A stretch of 64,000 nt of DNA from Colwellia_A sp041890515 (GTDB taxonomy: Bacteria > Pseudomonadota > Gammaproteobacteria > Enterobacterales > Alteromonadaceae): contig JASDWX010000035.1 in assembly GCA_041890515.1 (NCBI GenBank), positions 19,637-83,636 of the forward strand, in the 5' to 3' direction. Positions 63,656 through 64,000 of this stretch are shown one piece after another. Below the pieces are notes generated by a model. That model had not been told where the DNA came from. It worked only from the letters and a program-made list of their open reading frames with translations, and made no database searches. Made by a program: the position numbers and the translations under genes. Positions within the stretch are counted from its first letter, which is position 1. Every line of letters begins with the position of its first letter.

Positions 63656-63919
63656 ATGACTACTAATAAGTTTTATCAATTAATCCGCAGACCATCTGTT
63701 TTATCTCAAACAGCTAGATCAAAATCCGCATTACAACTCGACGAAAAAGCAGGGTTATTTTGCCCCCCTATCTCCATCGGTGATCGTGCCGTTGCTTATA
63801 TCAAGCATGAAGTAGAAGCCATCATCCAAGCGCGTATTGAAAGTAAAACGCCTGACCAAATAAAAGCCCTTGTTCAAGAACTAATATCCAATAGAACAAC
63901 TAACAAAGGAGGTATTTAA
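63656..63919 (+). CDS. AlpA-family transcriptional regulator
   Basis: An 87 aa protein matching AlpA/CP4-57-type regulators: LIRRPSVLSQTARSKSALQLDEKAGLFCPPISIGDRAVAYIKHEVEAIIQARI, the MerR-like helix-turn-helix followed by a wing helix. Such proteins act as excisionases or activate integrase in P4-like islands, which fits its place after the integrase. The stop is three bases before the next ATG. Confidence 0.85.
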   Translation: MTTNKFYQLIRRPSVLSQTARSKSALQLDEKAGLFCPPISIGDRAVAYIKHEVEAIIQARIESKTPDQIKALVQELISNRTTNKGGI

Positions 63920-63921
63920 TT

Positions 63922-63955
63922 ATGATGATTCATAAAGATAAATGCCTTATTAGAC
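63922..63955 (+). pseudogene. Start of a gene cut by an element end
   Basis: ATG 63922 follows AAAGGAGG (63905-63912), an excellent ribosome site, so translation is expected, but after MMIHKDKCLI the sequence enters repeated element-end DNA and the frame stops at about 63985. The original gene is probably disrupted or continues beyond the window after the insertion. Confidence 0.4.
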
Positions 63956-64000
63956 GTCAACTAACTTGTCCGGTCGGCGTCAATTAACTTGGCCGGTACT
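63956..64000. mobile_element. Probable insertion-sequence end (two GTCAAYTAACTTGKCCGGT repeats)
   Basis: GTCAACTAACTTGTCCGGT (63956-63974) and GTCAATTAACTTGGCCGGT (63979-63997) start 23 bp apart and differ at two positions. Spaced terminal repeats of this sort are typical of IS21-family and related DDE elements. The element continues past the window; no transposase can be seen, so the family is a guess. Confidence 0.5.

Overview
The window looks like a chromosome segment of an AT-rich marine gammaproteobacterium, most likely Alteromonadales and possibly Colwelliaceae (Colwellia or Thalassotalea type). The basis is the dcw gene order, the protein sequences, ParC, the TPR-GGDEF proteins and dciA next to lpxC. 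The genus is inference; no 16S gene is present.

Region 1 (1-19.5 kb) is backbone. It holds the start of an M23 peptidase gene, dciA, then lpxC and a complete dcw cluster on the minus strand: mraZ-rsmH-ftsL-ftsI-murE-murF-mraY-murD-ftsW-murG-murC-ddl-ftsQ-ftsA-ftsZ-lpxC. Many junctions overlap (ATGA, TAATG). A three-box MraZ operator and a TTGACA promoter sit in front of mraZ.

Region 2 (19.5-53.8 kb) is a roughly 34 kb accessory island between the mraZ promoter and the 3' end of a tauE-like gene. Both flanks are minus-strand backbone. In order it holds: a decayed methyltransferase and a decayed SLATT membrane gene; a DNA phosphorothioation system (dndA divergent from dndBCDE); a second DGQHR protein with an unknown partner; a five-gene operon that seems to replace the usual dndFGH restriction genes; a YeeE/TsuA-type sulfur transporter; a GmrSD-like DUF262/DUF1524 gene; a cassette of unrecognised genes with a palindrome-controlled HTH regulator; a degenerate HsdM/HsdS pair; and Tn7-like tnsA-tnsB-tnsC-tniQ. 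In the restriction operon a PLD-DEAD helicase, a small protein, a Rad50/DndD-like ATPase and a 130 aa protein precede a 1065 aa protein that combines HARE-type helices, two RNA polymerase alpha-CTD-like domains and a sigma region 4-like HTH. That protein and the pseudo-methyltransferase pair are the least conventional items in the window.

Region 3 (53.8-61.2 kb) is backbone: tauE-like, ycxB-like, parC, two coupled TPR-GGDEF diguanylate cyclase genes and tRNA-Arg(CCT).

Region 4 (61.2-64.0 kb) is the start of an integrative element at the tRNA. It has a P4-type integrase, a hypothetical protein, an AlpA-type regulator, and a gene start that is cut by what looks like the end of an insertion sequence.

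Working model: DndA-E place sulfur on DNA, possibly helped by the transporter, and the helicase/ATPase/multi-HTH operon acts on unmodified DNA. The DUF262 and (former) SLATT genes add further defence layers. The Tn7-like genes probably helped bring in at least part of the island, but I could not locate transposon ends.
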